This document shows, piece by piece, positions 24,927-33,370 of a DNA stretch of 64,000 nt. Each line of letters opens with the position of its first letter. Position 1 is the stretch's first letter. The notes under the pieces were generated by a model. That model saw only the letters and a program-made list of their open reading frames with translations, searched no databases and had not been told where the DNA came from. The position numbers and the translations under genes are program-made. This DNA is from Glycomyces niveus (GTDB lineage Bacteria; Actinomycetota; Actinomycetes; Mycobacteriales; Micromonosporaceae), in NCBI RefSeq assembly GCF_017592475.1, contig NZ_JAGFNP010000005.1:124001-188000 (forward strand), written 5' to 3'.

Positions 24927-25882
24927 CGCCCCCGGTACCAGTACCGGTACCGCTCGGCGTACCCGAGCCGCCCGTACATCGCGATGGCGGGCCCGTTGTC
25001 GGACTCGACCTGGAGCGCGGCCCGCCGCGCTCCAGCGGCGTACCCCCAGGCCTCCAGCGCGTGCAGGACCTCGGTGCCCAGGCCCTGCCGGCGGAACGCG
25101 GGCAGGGTCCCGATCGAGGTGATCGCCGCGAGGTCGCCCGCGATCGCTCCCCGGCCCCGGGCGGCGAGCTCCCCGCCGAGCCGGATCTCGGCGTACCCGC
25201 GACCTTCGCCGGAGCCGAAGACCGCCGCGGCGATCTCGGGGGTGCCGCTGCCGAGCTGTTCGAGCAGCGCTTCGCTCGGCGCGTCCACGACCACGGCCTC
25301 GCCGTCATAGGTGCTATCGCGGAGCGGCTTCGTCATCACGACGGTCTCGGCTTCGGCTTCCCAGCCCCGCGTCGCCAGCTCCTCGTCCAGGCGCTTCGTC
25401 ACCGGCCCGGCAAGGGCTACGAGCGGACGCGCGCCCCGTGCCCCGTACCAGGCTTCGACGGCCGACATCGCCGCATCTGTCCCGCCCTCGGGGGCGGTGA
25501 GCGCCAGGACCGAGTTCGCGCGGCGCGAGAACCCCTCGGCGTACCGCAGCAGCCAGCCGCCGATTTCGGCGGTCTCGGGCGCCGGCCAGGTGGCGGCGAG
25601 GAGCCGTTCGGTCGCGATGATCTCGGAGAACGGGGTCGGTTTGGGCGGTATCGCCCGGGCCGCGACGATCGCGTCCGTCGCGATGGTGACGGCGGCCCCA
25701 GACTGCGCCACATTGTCGGGCAGTATGCGCCAGAAGTCCGGGCCGATCTCGATAAGCTCGCCGATGATGTCCGTGAACCGGCGCCCCGGTTCGGGAGATT
25801 GCAACCTGATACGCACCGCCGCGCGACGGCCGACATGTTCCGGTCCCAGCATCTGGCCCACCCCAAGCCTTCGGGTCAACAT
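24923..25882 (-). CDS. GNAT family N-acetyltransferase
   Basis: A 319-residue protein. An SH3-like N-terminal module (GPEHVGRRAAVRIRL...IIGELIEI, about residues 11-75) precedes a C-terminal GNAT domain with motif A ITSIGTLPAFRRQGLGTEV and motif B LQVESDNGPAIAMYGRLGY. Actinobacterial homologues sit beside fdxA and dapC, as here (divergent). The acetylated substrate is unknown. The start is uncertain: ATG 25882 or ATG 25852, where family homology begins. Confidence 0.82.
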   Translation of the reverse strand: MLTRRLGVGQMLGPEHVGRRAAVRIRLQSPEPGRRFTDIIGELIEIGPDFWRILPDNVAQSGAAVTIATDAIVAARAIPPKPTPFSEIIATERLLAATWPAPETAEIGGWLLRYAEGFSRRANSVLALTAPEGGTDAAMSAVEAWYGARGARPLVALAGPVTKRLDEELATRGWEAEAETVVMTKPLRDSTYDGEAVVVDAPSEALLEQLGSGTPEIAAAVFGSGEGRGYAEIRLGGELAARGRGAIAGDLAAITSIGTLPAFRRQGLGTEVLHALEAWGYAAGARRAALQVESDNGPAIAMYGRLGYAERYRYWYRGR

Positions 25883-25950
25883 TCCGCAATAAGCTTTAGT
25901 CTCAATCACAGCGCAGCCCGCCCGGCTGCGCGCTGTAGGAAGGACGACTC

Positions 25951-26271
25951 GTGACTTACGTAATCGCCGAGCCGTGCGTGGACATCCTCGACAAGGCCTG
26001 CATCGAAGAGTGCCCCGTCGACTGCATCTACGAAGGCAACCGGATGCTCTACATCCACCCCGACGAGTGCGTCGACTGCGGTGCATGTGAGCCGGTCTGC
26101 CCGGTCGAGGCGATCTTCTACGAGGACGACGTCCCGGACGAGTGGGCCCCGTACACCAAGGCCAACGTCGACTTCTTCGACGAGCTCGGCAGCCCCGGCG
26201 GGGCCTCCAAGGTCGGCAAGATCGAGAAGGACGACCCGTTCGTGGCCGCGCTGCCCGCGAAGTCGGAGTAG
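25951..26271 (+). CDS. fdxA: 7Fe ferredoxin
   Basis: A 106-residue seven-iron ferredoxin carrying one 3Fe-4S and one 4Fe-4S cluster. Cys9, Cys17, Cys21, Cys25 and Cys40, Cys43, Cys46, Cys50 give the expected spacing (the second residue of the first set is usually not a ligand in the 3Fe site). A long C-terminal extension is typical of FdxA. It is a soluble electron donor, possibly for sulfite reductase or cytochromes P450. It lies 4 bp before dapC, the conserved actinobacterial pair. Confidence 0.95.
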   Translation: MTYVIAEPCVDILDKACIEECPVDCIYEGNRMLYIHPDECVDCGACEPVCPVEAIFYEDDVPDEWAPYTKANVDFFDELGSPGGASKVGKIEKDDPFVAALPAKSE

Positions 26272-26275
26272 CGCG

Positions 26276-27391
26276 ATGGCGCTGCGCCGCCTCCACAGCG
26301 CCTCCCCGGCCCGGCGGCTGCCGCGCTTCCCGTGGGACCGCATGGCCCCGTACCAGGAGCGCGCGGCGGCCCACCCCGGCGGGCTCGTCGACCTGACCGT
26401 CGGCGCGCCCGTGGACGAGGTGCCCGAGTCGATCCGGCAGGCGCTCATCGACGCCGCCGCGCGGCCCGGCTACCCCACGGTGGCCGGCCCGCCGGCGCTC
26501 GGCGAGGCGATGCGGTCCTGGCTCCACCGGCACACCGGTGTGGCCGAGGACGTCGCGGTCCTGCCGACCGTCGGCTCCAAGGAGCTCGTCGCGAACCTGC
26601 CGCTGCAGCTGGGCGTCGGCCCGGGCGATGCCGTCTCCTACCCGGAGATCGCCTACCCCACGTACGAGATCGGCGCGATCCTGGCGAAGGCCGACGCGGT
26701 GCCGGTGGCCGACCCGCGCGACGCGGCGGGCTCGCGCCTGCGCTTGGCGTGGATCAACTACCCGACCAACCCGACCGGCGAGGTCGCCTCGGTCGAGCAC
26801 CTGCGCGGCCTGGTCCGCTGGGCCAGGGACAGCGGCGTGGTGCTCGCCAGCGACGAGTGCTACCTGACCCTCGGCTGGGACCACGACCACCCGCCCGTCT
26901 CGATCCTCGACCCGCGCGTGAACGACGGCGACCTCACCGGCCTGCTCGCGGCGCACTCGCTGTCGAAGCGCTCGAACCTGGCGGGGTACCGCTCGGCGTT
27001 CCTCGCGGGGGACCCGGAGCTCATCGCGGACCTGCTGGAGATCCGCCGCCACTCGGGTTTCATGGTCCCGTGGGTCGTCCAGCAGGCCACGATCGCGGCC
27101 CTGCACGACGAGTCGCACGCGATCGAGCAGCGCGCCCGCTACGAGGAGCGCCGCGGCGTGCTCCGCGGCGCCGTCGAGGCGGCCGGGTTCCGCATCGACC
27201 ACTCGACCGCCGGGCTCTACCTGTGGGCCACGCGCGGCGAGGACTGCTGGGACACCGTGCGGTGGCTCGCCGAGCGCGGCATCCTCGCGGCGGCGGGGGA
27301 GTTCTACGGCGCCAAGGGGAACCGGCACGTGCGCTTCTCGCTCACCGCGACGGACGAGGCGATCGCCGACGCCGCGCAGCGGTTGAAGTGA
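26276..27391 (+). CDS. dapC: Succinyldiaminopimelate transaminase
   Basis: A 371-residue class I/II PLP aminotransferase of the DapC type, acting in the succinylase route to meso-diaminopimelate for peptidoglycan and lysine. It has INYPTNPTGE for cofactor and substrate binding, LASDECYLTLGW, and the Schiff-base lysine in AHSLSKRSNLAGYR. ATG 26276 is 4 bp after fdxA. A strong terminator follows. Confidence 0.92.
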   Translation: MALRRLHSASPARRLPRFPWDRMAPYQERAAAHPGGLVDLTVGAPVDEVPESIRQALIDAAARPGYPTVAGPPALGEAMRSWLHRHTGVAEDVAVLPTVGSKELVANLPLQLGVGPGDAVSYPEIAYPTYEIGAILAKADAVPVADPRDAAGSRLRLAWINYPTNPTGEVASVEHLRGLVRWARDSGVVLASDECYLTLGWDHDHPPVSILDPRVNDGDLTGLLAAHSLSKRSNLAGYRSAFLAGDPELIADLLEIRRHSGFMVPWVVQQATIAALHDESHAIEQRARYEERRGVLRGAVEAAGFRIDHSTAGLYLWATRGEDCWDTVRWLAERGILAAAGEFYGAKGNRHVRFSLTATDEAIADAAQRLK

Positions 27392-27429
27392 GGCCGGGCG
27401 CGCAGCGCCGCAGGTTACCGACACGACGA

Positions 27430-27458
27430 AAGGCCCGCGGCTGGCAGCCGCGGGCCTT
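27430..27458. terminator. Terminator between dapC and secreted protein gene
   Basis: A perfect 13-bp stem (27430-27442 with 27446-27458), loop GGC, with TTCT after it on the plus strand and TTTCG on the minus. It serves both converging genes. Confidence 0.8.
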
Positions 27459-27484
27459 CTCGCTGTGCCGTCGGGCAGCAGTCC

Positions 27485-28030
27485 TTAAGGGGCCGCCGGC
27501 GGGTCGACCGGCAGGCCGGGGTCGACGGGCGGCTCGACCGGAGGCACCGGCGGCAGCAGGCTCTTGACGACCTCCACGACCTGCTTGCAGACCTCCGTCA
27601 GCGCCCCGACGTCGGGCGCCGCGGGGAGCCCGGGATCGGCGCCCGGGTCGCCGGGGGCGGGCACCGGCAGCTGCTCGGACCCGGTCGGCGGCGCCACCGG
27701 CGGCTCGACCGGCGGATCGGCCGGCGGCGGGGGCAGCTGGGCGATGAGCCCTTGGAGTTCGGTGAGGCACGCCTGCAGGTCGAGCAGCGCGGTCGGGTCG
27801 GGTACGTCGACCGGCGGATCGACCGGGAGCGGCGGCAGCTGCTCGGATTCGACGGTCTGGACCGGCGCGGCCTCGACCGGGTCGGCGCCCGCGGCGCTCA
27901 CCCCCGGCGCGGCCGCGAAGATCGCGAACGGGATGGCGGCCCCGATCGCGGCGGCCCGCCAGGTCTTCTTGGTTGCTTTGGTGGTCTGTTCGGCGTCGGT
28001 TCGTGCTTTTTCGAACATGGACTGTGCCAT
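27485..28030 (-). CDS. Secreted proline-rich protein of unknown function
   Basis: A 181-residue protein. A basic N terminus with a hydrophobic export segment (about residues 24-46, WRAAAIGAAIPFAIFAAAPG) is followed by a low-complexity region rich in Pro, Val, Asp and Leu (PPVDVPDPT, PPVEPPVAPP, PPVDPGLPVDPP). Two cysteines, one in LDLQACLTEL and one in LTEVCKQVV, lie in two short amphipathic helices and may form a disulfide. It is probably a cell-surface or secreted structural protein; no family is recognised. The ATG is preceded only by a G run. Confidence 0.65.
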   Translation of the reverse strand: MAQSMFEKARTDAEQTTKATKKTWRAAAIGAAIPFAIFAAAPGVSAAGADPVEAAPVQTVESEQLPPLPVDPPVDVPDPTALLDLQACLTELQGLIAQLPPPPADPPVEPPVAPPTGSEQLPVPAPGDPGADPGLPAAPDVGALTEVCKQVVEVVKSLLPPVPPVEPPVDPGLPVDPPAAP

Positions 28031-28353
28031 GAGGATTGCCCCCGTTGATCGTCGGTGCTCCCGGTCCGGTCGCGGCCTGTGCGAACCGTCGGCAGGGGCG
28101 GTTCGACCGCCTGTCGCACCGAGGTGTGACTTTCCGTAGCACTTTAAGGACTGTCCGTAGCTAACGCACGGCTTCGAGGAAACAATCCGCACTTTTGTCG
28201 TACATGTAACCCGATCGGTGAGACTGACCTGGAGCGACACCGAAACATGAGGTCCATCGTCCGATAGTCGACAATCCACCGAACCGCCTCGGTCTCCCGT
28301 CCTAGGCCCAGAACCCCATGGCGCATGTCGGACCCTTCGGCCACACTGGTCGG
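28031..28353. other. Divergent control region with direct repeat
   Basis: It separates the secreted proline-rich protein and the AAA regulator. A 13-bp direct repeat GACT(T/G)TCCGTAGC occurs at 28128-28140 and 28149-28161. The 21-bp spacing, two helical turns, suits a tandem-binding regulator. No gene or RNA is recognised. Confidence 0.4.
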
Positions 28354-31300
28354 GTGACCTTCCTGATCGGCCGCGACCATCCGACGGCGGCCCTCCGCTC
28401 GGCCGTCGAACGCACCGTGGCGAGCCACGGTGGACTCGCCCTCGTCACCGGCGAGGCGGGCATCGGCAAGTCCACCCTCGTCACCGAGGTCGCCGCCCGC
28501 TTCCGCGGCGAGCTCACCGTCGCCTTCGCGACCTCCTGGGAATCCGAGGCCGTCCCCGACCACTGGCTGTGGGTCCAGGTCCTGCGCTCGCTCCGCGCCC
28601 AGCTCGGCGACGAGGCCTGGCAGTCCCTCCACCCCGCGCCGCCCGTCGACGCCCTCCTCGGCAAAGGCGACGGCTCCGCGCCCGCCCCGTTCGAGCTCTA
28701 CGACGCCGTCACCCAGCTCCTCATCGCCGCGTCCCAGCGCGGCCCGCTCCTCGTCGTCCTCGACGACCTCCACTTCGCCGACCCCGGCAGCCTCGAACTG
28801 CTCAAATTCGCCTCGCAGCACACCTGGTTCGAGCGGATCCTCTTCGTCGCCACCTACCGCGACTCCGAGATCGACCCCGGCCACCGCCTGCGCGCCCGCA
28901 TGCTCCCGCTCGTCGCCAAGGCCACCATGATCAGCCTCGAAGGCCTCGACGAGGACGGCGTCGCCGCGCTCTGCCGCACCACCGTCGGCGACGCGCCCGA
29001 CGCGGTCACGGTCGCCGAGATCACCCGCCGCACCGGCGGCAACCCGTTCTTCGTCGAGCAGACCGCGCAGCTGTGGGCCTCCGGGCAGCGCGTCGACGCC
29101 ACCACCGCCGGGATGCGCGACGCGCTCCAGCGCCGCATCGAGCACCTCCCCGAACCGCTCGTGCGGATGCTCACGCTCGCCTCCGTCGGCGGCCGCGAAT
29201 TCCACGCCGGCGTCATGGCCCAGGCCTCCGGACTCGACCTGCACCGCATCGAATCCGCGCTCGACGCCGCCTGCCAGACCCGGCTCGTGCGCCGCGAGAC
29301 CGACCGGTACGTCTTCGTCCACGACCTCGTGCGCGAGACCCTCTACAACACCATGTCGAGCGAAGAGGCCGCCCACCACCACGGCTGCGTCGTGCGCGCC
29401 CTCGTCGCCGACGAATCGCTCCAGAAGCTCATGCTCACCACCGAGATCGCCCACCACGCCTGGCTCGCCGGCGACGACCTCGACCCCGCGATCGCCGTCG
29501 AGTTCCTGAGCCGGGCCGCCACCGAATCGCGCGGCTGCCTCAGCGCCCCGGGCGCCGAGAAGTACTTCCGGCGCGCCCTCGAGCGCTGCACCCCCGAGAT
29601 GGTGCGCCGCCGCGTCCTGCTCCGCCTCGAGCTGGCCGCCACCGTCAAATGGCTGCAGCGCGACGAGGAATCCTGGAAGCACTACGACCAGGCCGTGTAC
29701 GAGGCCCGCGACTCCGGCGACCCGATGCTGCTCGCCCGCACCGCCATCGAACTGCCCCAGAACGAACGCCCCGACGCCCTGTGTCGGCTCAAGGCCGACG
29801 CCTACGAAGCGCTCACCGGGAAGCGGCCCGACCCCGGCCTCGACTACGACGGGCTGACCCGGCAGCTGAACTACGAGTTCCTCATGGCCGCCAGGAAGAT
29901 CGGCGACGACGAAGAGGTCGCCTTCGGGCTGTGGGCCACGCACTCGGTCGACTGGGGCCCCGGCACCGCCGCGGCCCGCCAGGTCATCGTCGAAGAGCTC
30001 GACGAGATCACCCGCCGCACCGGCGACGTCGACATGCGCCTGTTCGCCGCCTCGCTGCGCTGGGTCGCGATGCTCGAACAGGGCGACCCGGCCTTCCGCT
30101 CCCAGGTCGACTTCTTCTGCGCCCTCGCCGAGAGCAGCGACTCCGATCGCTGGCACAGCGGGGCCGACATCGACCACGCCGTCGTCGACATCGTGCAGGG
30201 CCGCTGGGACGCGGCCGCCGAACGCATCGACAAGGCCTACGCCGCCACCGGCGACGACCCCATGAACGACCACATGATGCGCCACCTCCGCTGGGAGCTG
30301 GCGTTCGCGCGCGGCGAAGCGCCCGAGCCGATCCGGGACTCGGGTTGGGCCGCCTTCGGGCAGTGGCAGTTCGACCTGCTCGCCGCCCTGAGCGCCGTGC
30401 GCCGCGGCGACCTCGACGAGGCCCACCGGGCCAAGTCCCGTTTCGAGGCCGAGGCCGAACCGCACGACCCCTGGGTCTCCCTGCGCCTGCGGTTCGAGGT
30501 CGAACTCGCCGCCGCCGAAGGCGACGCCGAAGCGATCGCGGCACTGCGCCGACGCCTCGAACCCCACGAAGGCGAATGGCTCGTCGCCTTGTGGGGCACC
30601 AGCATCCACGGCCCCATCAGCCACTGGCTCGGGGTGCTCGCCGCCGCCTCCGGCGACCGCGACCGCGCCGCGGCGCACTTCGCCGCCGCGATCGAGCAGG
30701 CCGAACGGCTCGACGCCCCGCCCTGGGCCGAGGCCGCCCGCACCGCCGCCGCCGCGCTCACCGGCACGGCCGCCCCTGCACCCGAGCGCCGCACCGCGGC
30801 CGCTCCCGGCGCGGTCTTCCGCCGCGAAGGCGCCACCTGGACCCTCCGCTACGAAGGCCGCGGCGTCCACCTCCCGCACACCAAGGGCCTCGCCGACCTG
30901 CACCGGCTCCTGCGGCAGCCGGGCGTCGAAGTCCCCGCCGTCGCACTCCTCGACCCCGAAGGCGGCGAAGCGGTCGCGGCCGAGGCGAGGCTCGGCGGCG
31001 ACGACCTCCTCGACGCCGAGGCCCGCGCCCGCTACCGCGACCACCTCGAACGCCTCGACGAGCAGATCGATACCGCCGCCGCCCTCCGCGACGACGCCCG
31101 CGCCGCCCGCCTCGACGCCGAACGCCAGGCCCTCATCGAACAGCTCAAGGCCGCCACGGGACTCGGCGGCCGCTCCCGCCGCCTCGGCGACAACGCCGAA
31201 CGCGCCCGCAAGAGCGTCACCAACCGCATCCGCAACACCCTCAAGAAGATCGAGGCCGTCCACCCGGCCCTCGCCGCCCACCTGCGCGCCGCCGTCGCCA

Positions 31301-31356
31301 CCGGCTCCGCCTGCGTCTACCGGCCCGAAACCGAACCGCCCCCATGGGAGCTGTGA
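28354..31356 (+). CDS. Large AAA ATPase regulator with TPR-like repeats
   Basis: A 1000-residue protein. The N-terminal STAND/AAA ATPase has Walker A GEAGIGKS (residues 33-40) and Walker B LLVVLDDLHFAD; a long helical repeat region (about 350-800) follows. The C-terminal part (about 815-1000) begins WTLRYEGRGVHLPHTKGLADL and ends in a basic segment NAERARKSVTNRIRNTLKKI. This C-terminal module is shared by many actinobacterial ATPase regulators and lacks the LuxR HTH of LAL proteins. GTG 28354 was chosen because homology starts there; ATG 28318 is the alternative. It is probably a ligand-gated transcription regulator; target and signal are unknown. Confidence 0.78.
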   Translation: MTFLIGRDHPTAALRSAVERTVASHGGLALVTGEAGIGKSTLVTEVAARFRGELTVAFATSWESEAVPDHWLWVQVLRSLRAQLGDEAWQSLHPAPPVDALLGKGDGSAPAPFELYDAVTQLLIAASQRGPLLVVLDDLHFADPGSLELLKFASQHTWFERILFVATYRDSEIDPGHRLRARMLPLVAKATMISLEGLDEDGVAALCRTTVGDAPDAVTVAEITRRTGGNPFFVEQTAQLWASGQRVDATTAGMRDALQRRIEHLPEPLVRMLTLASVGGREFHAGVMAQASGLDLHRIESALDAACQTRLVRRETDRYVFVHDLVRETLYNTMSSEEAAHHHGCVVRALVADESLQKLMLTTEIAHHAWLAGDDLDPAIAVEFLSRAATESRGCLSAPGAEKYFRRALERCTPEMVRRRVLLRLELAATVKWLQRDEESWKHYDQAVYEARDSGDPMLLARTAIELPQNERPDALCRLKADAYEALTGKRPDPGLDYDGLTRQLNYEFLMAARKIGDDEEVAFGLWATHSVDWGPGTAAARQVIVEELDEITRRTGDVDMRLFAASLRWVAMLEQGDPAFRSQVDFFCALAESSDSDRWHSGADIDHAVVDIVQGRWDAAAERIDKAYAATGDDPMNDHMMRHLRWELAFARGEAPEPIRDSGWAAFGQWQFDLLAALSAVRRGDLDEAHRAKSRFEAEAEPHDPWVSLRLRFEVELAAAEGDAEAIAALRRRLEPHEGEWLVALWGTSIHGPISHWLGVLAAASGDRDRAAAHFAAAIEQAERLDAPPWAEAARTAAAALTGTAAPAPERRTAAAPGAVFRREGATWTLRYEGRGVHLPHTKGLADLHRLLRQPGVEVPAVALLDPEGGEAVAAEARLGGDDLLDAEARARYRDHLERLDEQIDTAAALRDDARAARLDAERQALIEQLKAATGLGGRSRRLGDNAERARKSVTNRIRNTLKKIEAVHPALAAHLRAAVATGSACVYRPETEPPPWEL

Positions 31357-31359
31357 ACA

Positions 31360-31407
31360 GCAGCGGCCGGGCGGGTCAGACCCGCCCGGCCGCTGCCGGG
31401 TGTTTTT
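31360..31407. terminator. Strong terminator after AAA regulator
   Basis: A perfect 16-bp stem (31360-31375 with 31381-31396), loop TCAGA, then CGGGTGTTTTT on the plus strand. It also lies just beyond the stop of the converging ABC permease. Confidence 0.88.
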
Positions 31408-31417
31408 CAATGAAGCA

Positions 31418-32275
31418 CTACTTGCGGTTGTAGGCCCTGATCGTCAGGAACCCGAAGACCGCGATGAAACCGGCCGACCAGATCAGCGTCGTGGCCACCG
31501 AAGCGGAGTCCACATTGCCGTCGAAGAGGCCGCGCACGCCGTCGACCAACTGACTGATCGGCGTGTTCTTGACGACCGGCTGCAGCCAGCCCGGCATCGT
31601 CGACGGGTCCACCATGATGTTCGACAGGAACGTCAGCGGGAACATGATCGACATCGAGATCGACATGACGGTCTTCTCCGACCGCGTGATCAGGCCCAGC
31701 CAGGTCCACAGCCACGAGAACGCGAAGCAGAAGACCAGCAGCAGCCCCACGCCCAGCAGCACGCCCGCCGCGCCGCCCTCCGGCCGGTAGCCCATCACCA
31801 TGCCCGTGCCGAACATGACCGCACCCGCTGCGGCGTAACGGAACACGTCCGCCAGCAGGTACCCGACCATCGGCGCGGCCCGCCAGATCGGCAGCGTCCG
31901 GAACCGGTCCGACACGCCCTTGTTGATGTCGATGTTCACGCTCATGCCCGTGTACATCGTCGTCATCACGATGCTCATCACCATGATCCCCGGCAGCAGG
32001 AACTGCAGGTAGTCACCGGTGCCGCCGGCGATAGCGCCGCCGAACAGGTACGTGAACATCAGCAGCATCATGATCGGGAACAGCAGGATGTCGAACAGCT
32101 GCTCGGGCACGTGCTTGATCTTCAGCATCGAGCGCCAGGCGAACGCCCGCGCCGAAGCGAACGCGCTCGGCGCCGCCGGGCGCTCGCCCGTCGCCAGCAG
32201 GCGCCGCAGGTGGTCCCTCTCGACCGGCGCCGGTGCGTCGGCATCGGACTTCGTAGTGGTCTGCGTGACGGTCAT
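31418..32275 (-). CDS. ABC-2 type transporter permease, DrrB-like
   Basis: A 285-residue membrane subunit with about six transmembrane helices after a 40-residue cytoplasmic N terminus. It has the ABC-2 layout with LPGIMVMSIVMTTMYTGMSV and FPLTFLSNIMVDPSTMPGW, as in daunorubicin-type DrrB exporters. ATG 32275 follows AAAGGA. It is the second gene of a two-gene exporter operon (28 bp after the ATPase gene). The cargo is unknown, with drugs, lipids or natural products as family precedents. Confidence 0.87.
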   Translation of the reverse strand: MTVTQTTTKSDADAPAPVERDHLRRLLATGERPAAPSAFASARAFAWRSMLKIKHVPEQLFDILLFPIMMLLMFTYLFGGAIAGGTGDYLQFLLPGIMVMSIVMTTMYTGMSVNIDINKGVSDRFRTLPIWRAAPMVGYLLADVFRYAAAGAVMFGTGMVMGYRPEGGAAGVLLGVGLLLVFCFAFSWLWTWLGLITRSEKTVMSISMSIMFPLTFLSNIMVDPSTMPGWLQPVVKNTPISQLVDGVRGLFDGNVDSASVATTLIWSAGFIAVFGFLTIRAYNRK

Positions 32276-32303
32276 TGCAATGTCCTTTCTGGAAGTCCGG
32301 GGG

Positions 32304-33263
32304 TTAGGCGTCGACCTTGTTCGTGAGGGCGAGGAACACCTCGTCCAGGCTCGGCTGGCCGAGCGAGAAGTCGTCCACCAGGACGCCCCCGCGCGCCAGC
32401 TCGCCCAAGGCGTGCGAGCCCTGCACGGCCGTGTCCTGGCCCGGGGCAAGGCGGGCGGTCAGCGCCACCGGGTCGTCGTCGAGCTCGACCTCCCCGGCCA
32501 GCGCCTCCACGAGGATCTGCCGCGCGTGGTCGCGCTGGTCGGCGTGGTGCAGCCGCACCCGGATCGAGCCCGCGCCCACCGAGGACTTGAGCTGCCCCGG
32601 CGTGCCCTCGGCGATGACCCGGCCGGTGTCGATGACCGCGATGCGGCTCGCCAGCTGGTCGGCCTCCTCCAGGTACTGGGTGGTGAGCAGCACCGTGGTG
32701 CCCTCGCCGACGATCGTGCGGACCACGTCCCACACCTGGTTGCGGCTGCGCGGGTCCAGGCCCGTCGTCGGCTCGTCCAGGAACAGGAGCTTGGGGGTCA
32801 CGATGATCGAAGCGGCGATGTCGAGGCGCCGCCGCATGCCGCCCGAATAGGCCTTCACCTGCTTGCCCGCCGCGGCGGTCAGCCCGAACGCCTCCAGCAG
32901 GTCCGCCGCGCGCTCGCGCGCCGCCGGCTTCCCGTACCCGTACAGCCGCGACAGCAGCACCAGGTTCTCGATGCCGGTCAAGTCCTCGTCGAGCGAGGCG
33001 TACTGGCCGGTGAGGCTCACCTGGGACCGCACGGAGGCGGCGTCGGCGATGAGGTCGCGGCCGAACACGGTCGCGCTCCCCGCGTCGGGACGCAGCAGGG
33101 TGGCCAGCATCCGGACGGTCGTGGTCTTGCCGGCCCCGTTCGGGCCGAGGACGCCGTACACCGTGCCGGCCGGGACCTCGAGGTCCACGCCGTCGACGGC
33201 TTTCACGTCCTTGAAGTGCTTGACGAGCCCCTCGGCCCGGATCGCGAGTTCGCGCTGCGACAT
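32304..33263 (-). CDS. ABC transporter ATP-binding protein, DrrA-like
   Basis: A 319-residue ATPase with Walker [11 protein letters not shown], signature YSGGMRRR, Walker [17 protein letters not shown] and the DrrA-type C-terminal domain, which carries the regulatory LDEVFLALT motif. ATG 33263 was chosen because AAGGAGG lies 9-15 bases upstream; an earlier in-frame start at 33314 lacks a ribosome site. Energises export with the permease encoded downstream. Confidence 0.92.
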   Translation of the reverse strand: MSQRELAIRAEGLVKHFKDVKAVDGVDLEVPAGTVYGVLGPNGAGKTTTVRMLATLLRPDAGSATVFGRDLIADAASVRSQVSLTGQYASLDEDLTGIENLVLLSRLYGYGKPAARERAADLLEAFGLTAAAGKQVKAYSGGMRRRLDIAASIIVTPKLLFLDEPTTGLDPRSRNQVWDVVRTIVGEGTTVLLTTQYLEEADQLASRIAVIDTGRVIAEGTPGQLKSSVGAGSIRVRLHHADQRDHARQILVEALAGEVELDDDPVALTARLAPGQDTAVQGSHALGELARGGVLVDDFSLGQPSLDEVFLALTNKVDA

Positions 33264-33320
33264 GTCCGCCGCCTCCTTCTGGTCATCTGCTCTCATCCAG
33301 AAGGCGCTACGCACACGCCA

Positions 33321-33353
33321 CGGCCCCCGCTACTTCCGATGTAGCGGGGGCCG
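33321..33353. terminator. Terminator hairpin after P-type ATPase gene
   Basis: A perfect 13-bp stem (33321-33333 with 33341-33353) with a 7-nt loop lies between the P-type ATPase stop and the exporter genes, all on the minus strand. Confidence 0.65.
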
Positions 33354-33370
33354 CGGCGATGCTCGGAACG

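Noticed and set aside
24923..27424. An 833-codon minus-strand frame spanning the GNAT gene and dapC.
   Set aside because: Only the last 319 codons show GNAT homology; the rest is the antisense shadow of fdxA and dapC.
28144..31410. A 1088-codon open frame on the minus strand opposite the AAA regulator.
   Set aside because: It is a mirror of high-GC codon bias: repetitive Gly/Ala/Val/Glu, no homology, no ribosome site, while the plus-strand frame has clear Walker motifs.
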